Positions 47,659 through 56,138 of a stretch of 64,000 nucleotides of DNA are shown piece by piece. The DNA lies in the NCBI GenBank assembly GCA_913061145.1, contig CAJXUQ010000008.1, positions 1 through 64,000 of the forward strand, in the 5' to 3' direction. The position numbers were made by a program, and so were the translations under genes. Numbering within the stretch: position 1 is the first letter of the stretch; every line of letters begins with the position of its first letter. The DNA comes from an uncultured Haliea sp. Its GTDB lineage: Bacteria > Pseudomonadota > Gammaproteobacteria > Pseudomonadales > Halieaceae. The notes beneath the pieces are model-generated. The model was not told where the DNA came from. It worked only from the letters and a program-made list of their open reading frames with translations, and did not search any database.

Positions 47659-48735
47659 TCACGCGCCCAGCGCCCTGGCGCGGGCGCGGGTAGCCTCTGC
47701 GTCGAAGGGCTTTTCTGACCAGCCCAGCATCTGCTCCTCGATCAGCGTGGTGAGTGCCTCGATGTGTGCCGGCTCACTGTTCAGGCAGGGAATATACTCG
47801 TAGCGTTCACCGCCGGCCTCCATAAAGTAGCCGCGATTCTCCACGCCGATTTCTTCGATGGTTTCCAGGCAGTCTGCAGAGAAACCCGGACAAATGACCT
47901 GAACGGACTTCACACCCTGTGCGGGCAAGCCCCGCAGGGTGTCGTCCGTGTAGGGTTTGAGCCAGGGTTCACGGCCAAAGCGCGATTGAAAGCAGGTCAG
48001 GTAGTCACCGGCGTCCAGCTCCAGCGCTTCCGCCAGGAGGCGGCTGGTTTTGTGGCAGTGGCAGTGATAAGGATCACCATTGTGCAGGTAGCGCTCAGGT
48101 TCGCCGTGGTAGGACATGATCAGGCGGTCGGCGCGACCGTGCGTCTGCCAGTGCGTGCGCACGCTCGCGGCCAGTGCACGGATATAGGCGGGATGGTCGT
48201 GATACTGCGCGACGAAGCGTAATTCTGGCAGCCAGCGGCGCTGCCGGAAGTCGGCCGCGAGGGCGTCAAAGGTGGAGCCGGTTGTTGGCCCGCTGTATTG
48301 CGGATATAGCGGCAGCACGACCAGCCTCTGTACGCCACGGTCGAGAAGTGATTGCAGCTGTTCCGACAGGGGATGGGAGCCATAGCGCATGGCAAATTCC
48401 ACCAGCACGGAGTCGCCATGGGTTTTCTGCAGCGCCTGGCGTAGTGCGCTGGCCTGCTCACGGGTGTGCAGCAGCAGCGGCGAACCTTGTTCGGTCCATA
48501 CCGTACGGTAGGCCTTCGCAGAGCGCGCAGGTCGAACGTTGAGGATGATGCCGTGCAGGATGAACAGCCAGAGCAGGCGGGGCACTTCGACCACCCGTGG
48601 GTCGGACAAAAACTCCTTCAGGTAGCGGCGCAACGCTCCCTTTTCAGGAGCATCGGGTGTTCCAAGATTGGTGACCAGTACGCCGATTCGGGGCGCCTGA
48701 CGGTGGTCGTAGTCCTGTTGTCCGCGGTATCGCAT
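47659..48735 (-). CDS. hemH: Ferrochelatase
   Basis: Inserts ferrous iron into protoporphyrin IX, the final haem step, 358 residues. The iron-ligand histidine is H210 in SYHGEPERY, and the second active-site segment is CPGFSADCLETIEEI. YPQYSGPTTGSTF is the family's conserved loop. The HCHCHK cluster after DPY resembles alphaproteobacterial ferrochelatases. The only Met start is at 48735; the predicted -10 lies just upstream, giving a very short or absent leader. Confidence 0.96.
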   Translation of the reverse strand: MRYRGQQDYDHRQAPRIGVLVTNLGTPDAPEKGALRRYLKEFLSDPRVVEVPRLLWLFILHGIILNVRPARSAKAYRTVWTEQGSPLLLHTREQASALRQALQKTHGDSVLVEFAMRYGSHPLSEQLQSLLDRGVQRLVVLPLYPQYSGPTTGSTFDALAADFRQRRWLPELRFVAQYHDHPAYIRALAASVRTHWQTHGRADRLIMSYHGEPERYLHNGDPYHCHCHKTSRLLAEALELDAGDYLTCFQSRFGREPWLKPYTDDTLRGLPAQGVKSVQVICPGFSADCLETIEEIGVENRGYFMEAGGERYEYIPCLNSEPAHIEALTTLIEEQMLGWSEKPFDAEATRARARALGA

Positions 48736-48743
48736 GGGGTTGC

Positions 48744-48772
48744 ATTATCCTGTGGCTACGCTCGAAAGCCAA
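48744..48772 (-). promoter_or_regulatory. Putative hemH promoter
   Basis: On the minus strand TTGGCT (48772-48767) and GATAAT (48749-48744) are 17 bp apart. The -10 ends 8 bases before the hemH ATG, so transcription would begin only a few bases from the start codon. Confidence 0.5.
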
Positions 48773-48974
48773 GCGGCGGTGCGTGTGAAGAGTCGGTTAC
48801 GCAAGCCACTCGTCGCTGGATTGATGCATTTCATCGCTGGCCCCCTGCAACTCATCGAAAGCCCCTGTCGGCAGGCGCACGGGGCCTCTAATCTGTGTTC
48901 CATGGACAGCGCGGGACACCACCTAGCGGGTCCTCAAACCAACAACAACGCCACATTTGGCCAGGAGAACGACC

Positions 48975-49328
48975 ATGCAATCATCTATCAAGAAGTACAT
49001 CGCCACACTCGCTTTCGGTGCGTGCAGCACAGTAGCTCTTGCAGCAACCGCTGCCACTGTGCACGAAGACACGCTGGTACTGGCCAAGGGAATGGAAGCC
49101 GCCAGTGTGCGGGTAGAGCTCAGCGATCTCAATCTGGACACCGCGCAGGGCCAGCAAGTGCTGCACCAGCGGATCAGCGCGGCTGCTCGCGAAGTCTGCG
49201 GTTCTACCGATTATCGTGCCGCTGGTGGCCTGCGCCAGGCCGCGAACAACCGCGCCTGTCACGCCTCAGCGTTTGCCGAGGCTGTGAGCCAGGTTGGCGC
49301 CGAGCACGTTGCCGGTACCCTGCGCTAG
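48975..49328 (+). CDS. UrcA-family exported protein
   Basis: Small secreted or periplasmic protein of 117 residues. A signal peptide (MQSSIKKYIATLAFGACSTV...) with cleavage near ALAATA is followed by the UrcA-type core VRVELSDLNLDTAQGQQVL, LHQRISAAAREVCG and ACHASAFAEAV. Two cysteines (C75, C95) may form a disulphide. AGGAG precedes the ATG; an upstream TTG is not supported. UrcA proteins are best known from Caulobacterales and Sphingomonadales and have no firm function. Monocistronic, with a terminator directly downstream. Confidence 0.85.
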   Translation: MQSSIKKYIATLAFGACSTVALAATAATVHEDTLVLAKGMEAASVRVELSDLNLDTAQGQQVLHQRISAAAREVCGSTDYRAAGGLRQAANNRACHASAFAEAVSQVGAEHVAGTLR

Positions 49329-49364
49329 CGAGGTCAACTCCCGCTACCCCTGGTGGGAGTCCCG

Positions 49365-49396
49365 GGGAGTCACCGTCAGGTGGCTCCCTTTTTTTT
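49365..49396 (+). terminator. Intrinsic terminator after the UrcA-family gene
   Basis: GGGAGTCACC pairs with GGTGGCTCCC (one T-G wobble) around GTCA, followed by eight T residues. It overlaps the last codons region of the convergent UbiA-family gene, which ends at 49395. Confidence 0.92.
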
Positions 49397-50390
49397 ATAA
49401 CAGCGTATCGAGAAGCACGCCGGCTAGGAACAACGGCGTGAACTGGCGCGTGTGGCGGAAACAGGCTGCGGAGAACCAGAGTGGCCAAAGCGTCGCAGAG
49501 TAGGCTGGCGGCCGGCTCTCGGGCTTGCTTGCGCGCAGCGCCCGCAACGTTTTCTGCAGGGCCGGGACGCTGGCAAAAACCAGCAGCAGCGGCCAGCCAA
49601 ATGCCTGCATGAGAACCAGCCCCAGCGTCAGCGCGTATTGCGCCAGCAGCAGGGCGGCGGTTGTCCTCCTCGCGCGATTTTCGCCCAGCAATACCGGTAG
49701 GGTGTGGACACCCTTGGCGCGGTCGGCGCCGAGTTTGTCGATGTGCTTGCCGAACAGCACGGTAGTGGGGCCCAGGGCGAACACCAGGCTGAGCCATGCC
49801 ACTTCGTTGCTCCATTCGCCGGATACCACGAAGTAGGTGCCCCCCACCATCAACGGCCCCCAGACCAGAAGCACGGCGGGTTCGCCAAGCCCGACATACT
49901 TCAACGGCCAGGTATAAAACAGCACAAAGAAGGCACCGGCCAGCAATAACGCCAGTGTCGGCCCGCTACGTTCGCTCACCAGCCAGAGGCCCAGCGCCAG
50001 CGCCACCCCGGCGGTGAACGCGAAATAGCGCCAGAATTGCGCCTCGCTCATCAGGCCGTCTTCCAGCACGTGCACGCCATACTGATTGCGATAGTAATTG
50101 CCGCGGTCAATTCCCCTGCGGGAATCGGTGTAATCGTTGAGCAGGTTGTTGCTGGCGTGTGCAAATAACAGGCCGGTCGCACAGGCGAACCAGAAGAGCG
50201 GGTCGAAACTGCCGGCACGCCAGGCCAGCAATCCGCCGAGCATGGCCGCGGTCAGTGTCATGAACAGCACGGACGCCCTGCAAGCCAGCAGCCACCGAGC
50301 CACGGGGTCCAGCTGCGCCCATTGCTCGGTGGTCACACCGGGCATTCCATTCAGGGCTGCCGCCCACAATTTGAGGTTTACCACATCCAC
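49395..50390 (-). CDS. UbiA-family prenyltransferase (MenA-like)
   Basis: Intramembrane aromatic prenyltransferase of 331 residues with about eight helices. The first aspartate motif is NNLLNDYTDSRRGID (81-95) and the second is DKLGADRAKG, both as in the UbiA superfamily. The NDYTDxxxGxD form resembles MenA (1,4-dihydroxy-2-naphthoate prenyltransferase) more than UbiA, but no menaquinone genes are in the window, so the substrate is open. The N-terminus has an extra 35 residues before the first helix. It is divergent from the amidohydrolase gene. Confidence 0.82.
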   Translation of the reverse strand: MDVVNLKLWAAALNGMPGVTTEQWAQLDPVARWLLACRASVLFMTLTAAMLGGLLAWRAGSFDPLFWFACATGLLFAHASNNLLNDYTDSRRGIDRGNYYRNQYGVHVLEDGLMSEAQFWRYFAFTAGVALALGLWLVSERSGPTLALLLAGAFFVLFYTWPLKYVGLGEPAVLLVWGPLMVGGTYFVVSGEWSNEVAWLSLVFALGPTTVLFGKHIDKLGADRAKGVHTLPVLLGENRARRTTAALLLAQYALTLGLVLMQAFGWPLLLVFASVPALQKTLRALRASKPESRPPAYSATLWPLWFSAACFRHTRQFTPLFLAGVLLDTLL

Positions 50391-50493
50391 AAGCCTTGCT
50401 CACGACCCTTTGGCCTGCAAGCATATCAGGCATTGTGTCGCCTGCGATGGTAAGGTGGCGAAATCCCCGATTCAGCTCACGGAGGCAGATACC

Positions 50494-51924
50494 ATGCACA
50501 GATTCACCGCCATTGCGGCGCTCACCACAGTCCTGATTGCCAGTGGAGCGCAGGGCGGCGACGAGGAGAGCATGCTCACCAGACTTGATCGTGAACAGCC
50601 GCACTACGCCAGTCTGGCACTCGCGCTCTGGGACAAGGCCGAGCTCGGCTACCTCGAGAACGAGAGTAGCGCCCTGCTGCAGGACACGCTGGCCCGCGAG
50701 GGGTTCAGCATTGAGACCGGCGTGGCCGGACTGCCCACGGCTTTTGTCGCCAGCTATGGCAGCGGCGCCCCGGTCATCGGTCTGCTGGCAGAGTTCGATG
50801 CGTTGCCCGGCATTTCCCAGACCACAGCACCGGTAAGGGAGCCCGCAGCGGAGAAGCACAGCGGTCACGCCTGCGGTCATCACCTGTTCGGGGCTGGCTC
50901 GGTGGCCGCGGCGGTCGCCGTGCGTCACTGGATGGAGGAAAACGGCGTGAGTGGTACCCTTCGGCTGTACGGCACGCCGGCGGAAGAGGGTGGCTCCGGC
51001 AAGGTGTACATGGTGCGAGCCGGACTGTTTGAGGATGTGGATTCAGTGCTGGTGTGGCACCCGTCTGACCGCAATCAATCCAACCCCGCCACTACGCTGG
51101 CCAACAAGTCTGCCAAGTTCCGGTTTCGCGGCGTGTCCTCGCATGCCGCCGTGGCCCCGGAGCGCGGGCGCTCCGCGCTGGATGGCGTGGAGGCGATGAA
51201 TATCATGGCCAACATGTTGCGCGAACACATGCCACAGGAAGTGCGCATGCACTACGTGATCACCAGTGGTGGCTCGGCGCCGAACGTGGTGCCGGACTTT
51301 GCCGAATCTTTCTACTACTTGCGTCATCCCGAGGCGGCAACCCTGGAGGCGCTCTGGGAACGGCTTGTCGCAACGGCTGAAGGCGCCGCGCTGGGTACCG
51401 GCACCGAGGTGAGCTACGAGGTGATTCACGGCAACCACAGCGTGCTGCCCAACGAAACCCTGGCGAGGACCATGCACGAGCGCCTGTCGCAGGTCGGGGG
51501 TGTTCAGTACAGTGCGCGCGATCTGGCCTTCGCCAACACGCTGGCGGAGTCGCTGGCCCAGAGCGAGGCGGACCTGGCTGCCGCCGCGGCACGCATAGAA
51601 CCCTTCGCACCCTCGCGGAGTATGGGCTCGACGGATGTGGGAGATGTGAGCTGGGTGGTGCCGACAACCGAGATGCGTGCGGCGACCTGGGTGCCTGGCA
51701 CTGCGCCCCACACCTGGCAGGCGATTGCCGCGGGCGGCACTGATATCGGCGTCAAAGGCATGATGGTGGCTGCCAAAACCCTCGCACTCACGGCTGCGGA
51801 CCTGTTCCAGCAACCGCAGCTGTTGCATGCCGCACGCAGCGAATTCGAGCAGCGTCGGGGAGCGGATTTCAGCTATCGTCCGCTGTTGGGTGATCGCGAA
51901 CCGCCGCTGGACTACCGCAAGTAG
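50494..51924 (+). CDS. Exported M20-family amidohydrolase (AbgB-like)
   Basis: Metal-dependent amidase or carboxypeptidase of 476 residues, close to the p-aminobenzoyl-glutamate hydrolase subunit B subgroup. Metal-binding motifs are AEFDALPG (99-106), GHACGHH (124-130) and PAEEGGSGK (162-170). A dimerisation domain (about 210-330) follows. Unlike cytoplasmic AbgB it has a signal peptide (MHRFTAIAALTTVLIASGAQ). GGAGG at 50481-50485 fixes the start. Substrate unknown; periplasmic N-acyl amino acid or peptide turnover is plausible. Confidence 0.85.
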   Translation: MHRFTAIAALTTVLIASGAQGGDEESMLTRLDREQPHYASLALALWDKAELGYLENESSALLQDTLAREGFSIETGVAGLPTAFVASYGSGAPVIGLLAEFDALPGISQTTAPVREPAAEKHSGHACGHHLFGAGSVAAAVAVRHWMEENGVSGTLRLYGTPAEEGGSGKVYMVRAGLFEDVDSVLVWHPSDRNQSNPATTLANKSAKFRFRGVSSHAAVAPERGRSALDGVEAMNIMANMLREHMPQEVRMHYVITSGGSAPNVVPDFAESFYYLRHPEAATLEALWERLVATAEGAALGTGTEVSYEVIHGNHSVLPNETLARTMHERLSQVGGVQYSARDLAFANTLAESLAQSEADLAAAAARIEPFAPSRSMGSTDVGDVSWVVPTTEMRAATWVPGTAPHTWQAIAAGGTDIGVKGMMVAAKTLALTAADLFQQPQLLHAARSEFEQRRGADFSYRPLLGDREPPLDYRK

Positions 51925-51939
51925 CAGGCGGGTGGCTTT

Positions 51940-51973
51940 GGGGAATTTGGTTGCATTGGAAACCACTTTCCCC
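51940..51973. promoter_or_regulatory. Candidate MarR operator, 13-8-13 inverted repeat
   Basis: Arms 51940-51952 and 51961-51973 are inverted and match at 11 of 13 positions (outer GGGGAA/TTCCCC and inner TGGTT/AACCA blocks). The right arm overlaps the -35 end and spacer of the promoter at 51956-51984. This placement is what an autorepressing MarR protein would use. No binding evidence exists here. Confidence 0.6.
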
Positions 51974-51984
51974 GGGCGTATACT
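51956..51984 (+). promoter_or_regulatory. Promoter of the marR-hydroxylase unit
   Basis: TTGGAA at 51956-51961 and TATACT at 51979-51984 with a 17-bp spacer. The leader to the marR ATG is about 24 nt. Confidence 0.65.
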
Positions 51985-52013
51985 CAGGGCCTGTCTCTGC
52001 CTGCAGGTGCCCC

Positions 52014-52496
52014 ATGCCGAATTCCCTTTCCCTCGCGCGATTCCTGCCTTACCGCTGTAACAGCCTGGCGCGCAAAATCAGTGTTTCCCTGTCGCGTATC
52101 TACAGTGACCGCTTTGGCCTGAGCATTCCCCAGTGGCGTGTGCTGGTCACACTCGCCGAATACGGTGAGCTGCAGGCACGACAGGTCACGGAACTCACGA
52201 CGCTGGACAAGGTGCAGGTCTCGCGGGCGGTCGCCGGCCTCGCGGAACGCAATCTGCTACTGCGTCGCAGTTGTGACCGCGACAGCCGGGCATCACTGCT
52301 GCGCCTCAGTGCGTCTGGTCTGGCGCTGTTTCGTCGTATCGAACCGGAGGCACTGGCCTGGGAGCAGGCGTTGCTGGCTCCCCTGCAAGCCGGGGAGCGG
52401 GACACACTGTTTAACCTGCTCGACCGACTGGATCTGCAATTGCAGGCGATGTCTCCAACCTCGGACAGCACAGAACGCCCGGAGAGTGCCGCATGA
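52014..52496 (+). CDS. MarR-family transcriptional regulator
   Basis: Winged-helix repressor of 160 residues. The recognition region is LTTLDKVQVSRAVAGLAERN and the wing is RRSCDRDSRASLLRLSASG, the MarR signature DxRxxxLxLT in relaxed form. IPQWRVLVTLAEYGELQARQ is the preceding helix. The ATG at 52014 is preferred; further upstream in-frame codons precede the predicted transcript start. Its ATGA overlap with the hydroxylase gene suggests it senses an aromatic or acyl-CoA metabolite of this locus. Confidence 0.88.
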   Translation: MPNSLSLARFLPYRCNSLARKISVSLSRIYSDRFGLSIPQWRVLVTLAEYGELQARQVTELTTLDKVQVSRAVAGLAERNLLLRRSCDRDSRASLLRLSASGLALFRRIEPEALAWEQALLAPLQAGERDTLFNLLDRLDLQLQAMSPTSDSTERPESAA

Positions 52497-54193
52497 CACA
52501 GGAGGAGGTGGTTGCCAGTCTGCCGACGCATCTACGGCCCTTTGTTGCGGTCCAGGACTATCGGCAGCAGTACACGGCGCAGGACCAGGCACTGTGGCGT
52601 TTCATCATGCGGCACCTGGTGCGGCAGCTGCGCGACACTGCGCATCCGGTGTATCTGGAGGGTCTCGCCCGCACCGGCATCGCACTGGACCATATTCCCT
52701 CAATCGACGAGATGAACGCCTGCCTCGAGCAGTTGGGCTGGCGCGCTGTCGTGGTCGACGGCTTTATTCCGCCGGCCATCTTCATGGAGTTTCAGGCGCT
52801 GCGGGTGCTGGTGATTGCACTGGATATGCGCAGTGTTGAACACGTTGTTTACACCCCGGCGCCGGACATCGTGCATGAGGCGGCCGGGCATGCGCCCTTT
52901 ATCGTGGATGTCGATTACGCTGAATTCCTGCAGCGCTTTGGCGAAATCGGCATGCGTGCCATCGCCTCCCGGCGCGATCACGCACAGTACGAAGCGATTC
53001 GTGAGCTCTCGATACTCAAGGAAACACCGGGCGTGGAGCCGCAACGCATCGCCGCCGCGGAGCAGGCGCTGAACGCGCTGCAGGCGGTCGAAGAGGCGCC
53101 CTCCGAGGCAGCCCTGCTGGCGCGCCTGCACTGGTGGACGGTCGAGTACGGCCTGGTCGGTGATGTTGCAGATTACCGGCTGTTCGGGGCCGGGCTGCTG
53201 TCCTCCCTGAGCGAGGGCCGCCATTGCCTGGACGACCTGCGGGTGCGCAAACTGCCGCTTACGGTGGACGCGGTGTCGCAAACCTACGACATCACCCGGG
53301 AGCAGCCACAGCTGTACGTCACTCGCAGCTGTCGGCATCTGAGCCAGGTGCTGGAAGAGTTCGCCGCGACCATGGCGTATCGCGTAGGCGGCGCAGCGGC
53401 CCTGCGTCAGGCTATTGCCGCCGGCACCGTGTGCACGGCGGAATATGACACGGGTGTTCAGGTGAGCGGCTGCTTCACGTCGGTGTTGTGCGATGCGGTT
53501 GGCAAGGCGGTTTATATGCAGTGTGTGGGGCCGACCCAGATCGCTTTCCAGGGCGCGGAGATCTACGGACACGGCACGACAACGCACGCCGAGGGCTTTG
53601 GCTCGCCGATTGGCAAGCTGAAGGACTTCACCCGTTGTCTGTCCGAGTACTCGGTGGATGAGCTGAAGGCGCACAACATACGCATTGAAAAGCCGGTTTG
53701 CCTGGAGTTTCTGTCGGGCATCACCGTGCGCGGATACCTGCAGGATGTGCTGCGGCAGGAACACCGCAATCTGCTGCTCAGCTTCAGCGACTGCACGGTG
53801 ACCGACCTGCAGGGTGAAGTGCTGTTCGAGCCGGCATGGGGGCGTTACGACATGGCGGTGGGCGGAGCAATCTGCTCGGTGTTTGGCGGCAGCGCGGACC
53901 GCGCTAAGTATCCGCTCTACCAGCCCGTCAGCAGTGCGCGTTCCCCGCGAGCAACGCCCGATGCCGAACTTGAGGCAGCCTACCACGCGGTGGCGACGCT
54001 GGCGCTGGGTGCTGATCAGGCCCCGGTGGTCAGGGCACTCGATGCCCGGCCTGAGGACTGGCTGCTGCGGGCAGAGGTGTTGGCCCTGGGTGACCGCGCC
54101 CCTGCGACCCTGGCGCAGCGTGCGCGTCGCGAACTACGCGACATCGGCGCCGCGCATCCGGAGCTCCAGGAGGTCCTCGCACTGGTCTCCTAG
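52493..54193 (+). CDS. Long pterin-dependent aromatic amino acid hydroxylase
   Basis: 566 residues. The catalytic domain of the phenylalanine/tyrosine/tryptophan hydroxylase family lies at about 60-295. Iron ligands are H128 and H133 in DIVHEAAGHAP and E218 in WWTVEYGLVG, and the domain ends with QPQLYVTRSCRHL. Usual bacterial PhhA has 260-300 residues; here another 270 follow (VQVSGCFTSVLCDAVGKAVY and on) with no domain I recognise. Similar long forms occur in Bacteroidetes and some marine proteobacteria, from memory. No pterin-carbinolamine dehydratase (phhB) is nearby. Overlaps marR by four bases. Confidence 0.82.
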   Translation: MTQEEVVASLPTHLRPFVAVQDYRQQYTAQDQALWRFIMRHLVRQLRDTAHPVYLEGLARTGIALDHIPSIDEMNACLEQLGWRAVVVDGFIPPAIFMEFQALRVLVIALDMRSVEHVVYTPAPDIVHEAAGHAPFIVDVDYAEFLQRFGEIGMRAIASRRDHAQYEAIRELSILKETPGVEPQRIAAAEQALNALQAVEEAPSEAALLARLHWWTVEYGLVGDVADYRLFGAGLLSSLSEGRHCLDDLRVRKLPLTVDAVSQTYDITREQPQLYVTRSCRHLSQVLEEFAATMAYRVGGAAALRQAIAAGTVCTAEYDTGVQVSGCFTSVLCDAVGKAVYMQCVGPTQIAFQGAEIYGHGTTTHAEGFGSPIGKLKDFTRCLSEYSVDELKAHNIRIEKPVCLEFLSGITVRGYLQDVLRQEHRNLLLSFSDCTVTDLQGEVLFEPAWGRYDMAVGGAICSVFGGSADRAKYPLYQPVSSARSPRATPDAELEAAYHAVATLALGADQAPVVRALDARPEDWLLRAEVLALGDRAPATLAQRARRELRDIGAAHPELQEVLALVS

Positions 54194-54304
54194 CGGATCG
54201 GCGATGGTGCCTGTCCGTGGGCTGCGCCGCCTGCAGGGCATGCATCCCGGCGAGGCTTACCGTACTATACCGGCTCGCCTGAAATGACCGCCCGGAGAGG
54301 ACCG

Positions 54305-55477
54305 ATGTCCCTGGATTTTGACAGTGCACGATTACCCAACCCCTGGTTCACCGAGGAGCACGAAGCTTGGCGCACGCAGCTGCGCCGTTTTATCGACAGT
54401 GAAATCATGCCGTTTGCCGATGATTGGGACGAGGCGGGCGAGATTCCGGCAGCGCTCTGGCCCAAGGCCGCGGCTGTGGGGTTGCTGGGGCTGGGCTATC
54501 CGGAAGCCTATGGGGGCACCAGTGAGGGTATCGACAGCTGGCACGCGTGGATCACCCAGGAGGAACTGGCGCGTATCGGTGCCGGCGGTATCCCTGCCAG
54601 TCTCATGGTGCACGGTATTGGCCTGCCGCCGGTAATCCACTGGGGCTCCGAAGAGATGAAACAGCGGGTGGCTCCGCCGGTGCTGGCCGGCGAGAAGCAT
54701 ATCGCCCTGGGGATTACTGAACCCGGAGGCGGCTCCGATGTGGCCAGCCTCACCACAACGGCGGTGCGCGACGGCGACGTCTACGTGGTTAACGGCTCCA
54801 AAACCTACATTACCGGGGGCATGCGCGCCGACTGGGTGTCCACCGCGGTGCGCACGGGTGGCGAGGGTGGCAAGGGCGTCTCCATGCTGCTCATTCCCAC
54901 AAACGCAGAGGGTTTCAGCCGCACCCCGCTGAGCCGCAAGCAGGGCTGGTGGGCATCGGACACGGCAACCCTGTATTTTGACAACGTGCGGGTGCCCGCA
55001 GACCAGCTGATCGGGCCGGAAAACCAGGGTTTCTGGGTTATCATGACCAATTTCAACGGCGAACGCATGGCGATGGCCGCCGGCATGGAAGCGATGGCAC
55101 GTGTTTGCCTGGAAGAGGCAGTGGCCTGGGCCCGCGAACGCCGTACCTTCGGCAAGCGCCTGGCGGATCACCAGGTCATTCGCCACAAGATTGCGCAGAT
55201 GAAGCAGAAGATCAACGCCACCCAGGCGTATATACGCTTGTGCTATGAAACGATTGAAGCGGGCACCGCGAACCCGGGTGATATCGCCCTGCTCAAGGTG
55301 CAGGCCAGTGAGACGGTGGAGTTCTGTGCCCGCGAGGCGATGCAGATCCTCGGTGGCATTGGCTACATGCGCGGTAGTCGCGTCGAGCGGATATACCGTG
55401 AGGTTCGGGTCAATGCCATCGGCGGCGGCTCGGAAGAGATCATGCGTGACCTGGCGGCGCGCCAGTACGGAGTCTGA
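54305..55477 (+). CDS. Acyl-CoA dehydrogenase (first)
   Basis: FAD enzyme of 390 residues making the alpha-beta double bond in an acyl-CoA. FAD/substrate motifs: ALGITEPGGGSDVASL (134-149) and TYITGGMRADW. QILGGIGYMRGSRVERIYRE is the C-terminal family signature. The usual MCAD glutamate in YEG is glycine here, but NFNGERMAM offers E253 at the helix-G position used by isovaleryl-/long-chain types. GGAGAGG fixes the start at 54305 over an ATG at 54284. A GGCGAG-N19-CTCGCC inverted repeat lies in the 111-bp gap upstream. Confidence 0.9.
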   Translation: MSLDFDSARLPNPWFTEEHEAWRTQLRRFIDSEIMPFADDWDEAGEIPAALWPKAAAVGLLGLGYPEAYGGTSEGIDSWHAWITQEELARIGAGGIPASLMVHGIGLPPVIHWGSEEMKQRVAPPVLAGEKHIALGITEPGGGSDVASLTTTAVRDGDVYVVNGSKTYITGGMRADWVSTAVRTGGEGGKGVSMLLIPTNAEGFSRTPLSRKQGWWASDTATLYFDNVRVPADQLIGPENQGFWVIMTNFNGERMAMAAGMEAMARVCLEEAVAWARERRTFGKRLADHQVIRHKIAQMKQKINATQAYIRLCYETIEAGTANPGDIALLKVQASETVEFCAREAMQILGGIGYMRGSRVERIYREVRVNAIGGGSEEIMRDLAARQYGV

Positions 55478-55478
55478 G

Positions 55479-56111
55479 ATGAAGTTATGGCACTGCGGTG
55501 GCGCCCGCTCACTGCGTCCCCTGTGGACGCTGGAAGAGCTGGGGCTGGACTATGAGCTGGAGGTGCTGCCGTTCCCTCCGCGGGTGATGCAGCCGGATTA
55601 CCTCAAAGTGAACAGCCTGGGCACGGTGCCCTATTTTGTCGACGGCGATACCGTGATGACGGAATCGGTGGGGATTTGCCAGTATCTGGTAGACCGCTAC
55701 GAGGATCGGGGCCTGGGCCTGCGCCCGGAGCATCCCGAGTACGGCGCCTACCTGAATTGGCTGCACCACAGCGATGCCACGCTCACGTTTCCCCAGACCA
55801 TCGCCCTGCGCTACTACTTTTTTGAGCCTGATCCGGCGAAGCGCGCGGTAGCGGATGACTACGCGAAGTGGTTTCGGGCCCGCCTGCGGCGCCTCGATGA
55901 GTGCCTCGAGCGCCAGGCGTACCTGGTGGCGGAGCGCTTTACCGTGGCGGATATCGCCATCGGCTATGCACTGTATCTGGGTCAGATGCTGCACCTGGAC
56001 AAATATTACAAACCCGCCACGGCAGACTATCTGCAGCGGCTGATGGCGCGCCCGGGCTTCCAGCGCGCGAATGCCCACGCGGAACCCCTGGTCCTGCCCG
56101 ATGTGGTTTGA
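55479..56111 (+). CDS. Glutathione S-transferase-like protein
   Basis: 210 residues. N-terminal thioredoxin fold (1-80) with GGARSLRPLWTLEELGLDYE, the cis-proline segment NSLGTVPYF and ESVGICQYLVDRY, then an all-helical C-terminal domain with FTVADIAIGYAL, the N-capping box of GSTs. The ATG lies one base after the preceding stop. An in-frame start at 55245 lies inside the dehydrogenase and is rejected. Possible detoxification or glutathione-dependent step in the acyl/aromatic pathway; substrate unknown. Confidence 0.88.
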   Translation: MKLWHCGGARSLRPLWTLEELGLDYELEVLPFPPRVMQPDYLKVNSLGTVPYFVDGDTVMTESVGICQYLVDRYEDRGLGLRPEHPEYGAYLNWLHHSDATLTFPQTIALRYYFFEPDPAKRAVADDYAKWFRARLRRLDECLERQAYLVAERFTVADIAIGYALYLGQMLHLDKYYKPATADYLQRLMARPGFQRANAHAEPLVLPDVV

Positions 56112-56138
56112 GAGCCGACTGTTGACGAGGAGTACGCT

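Noticed and set aside
54305-55477. First acyl-CoA dehydrogenase as inactive because the YEG glutamate is glycine
   Set aside because: E253 at the helix-G position can serve as base, as in isovaleryl- and long-chain-type enzymes.
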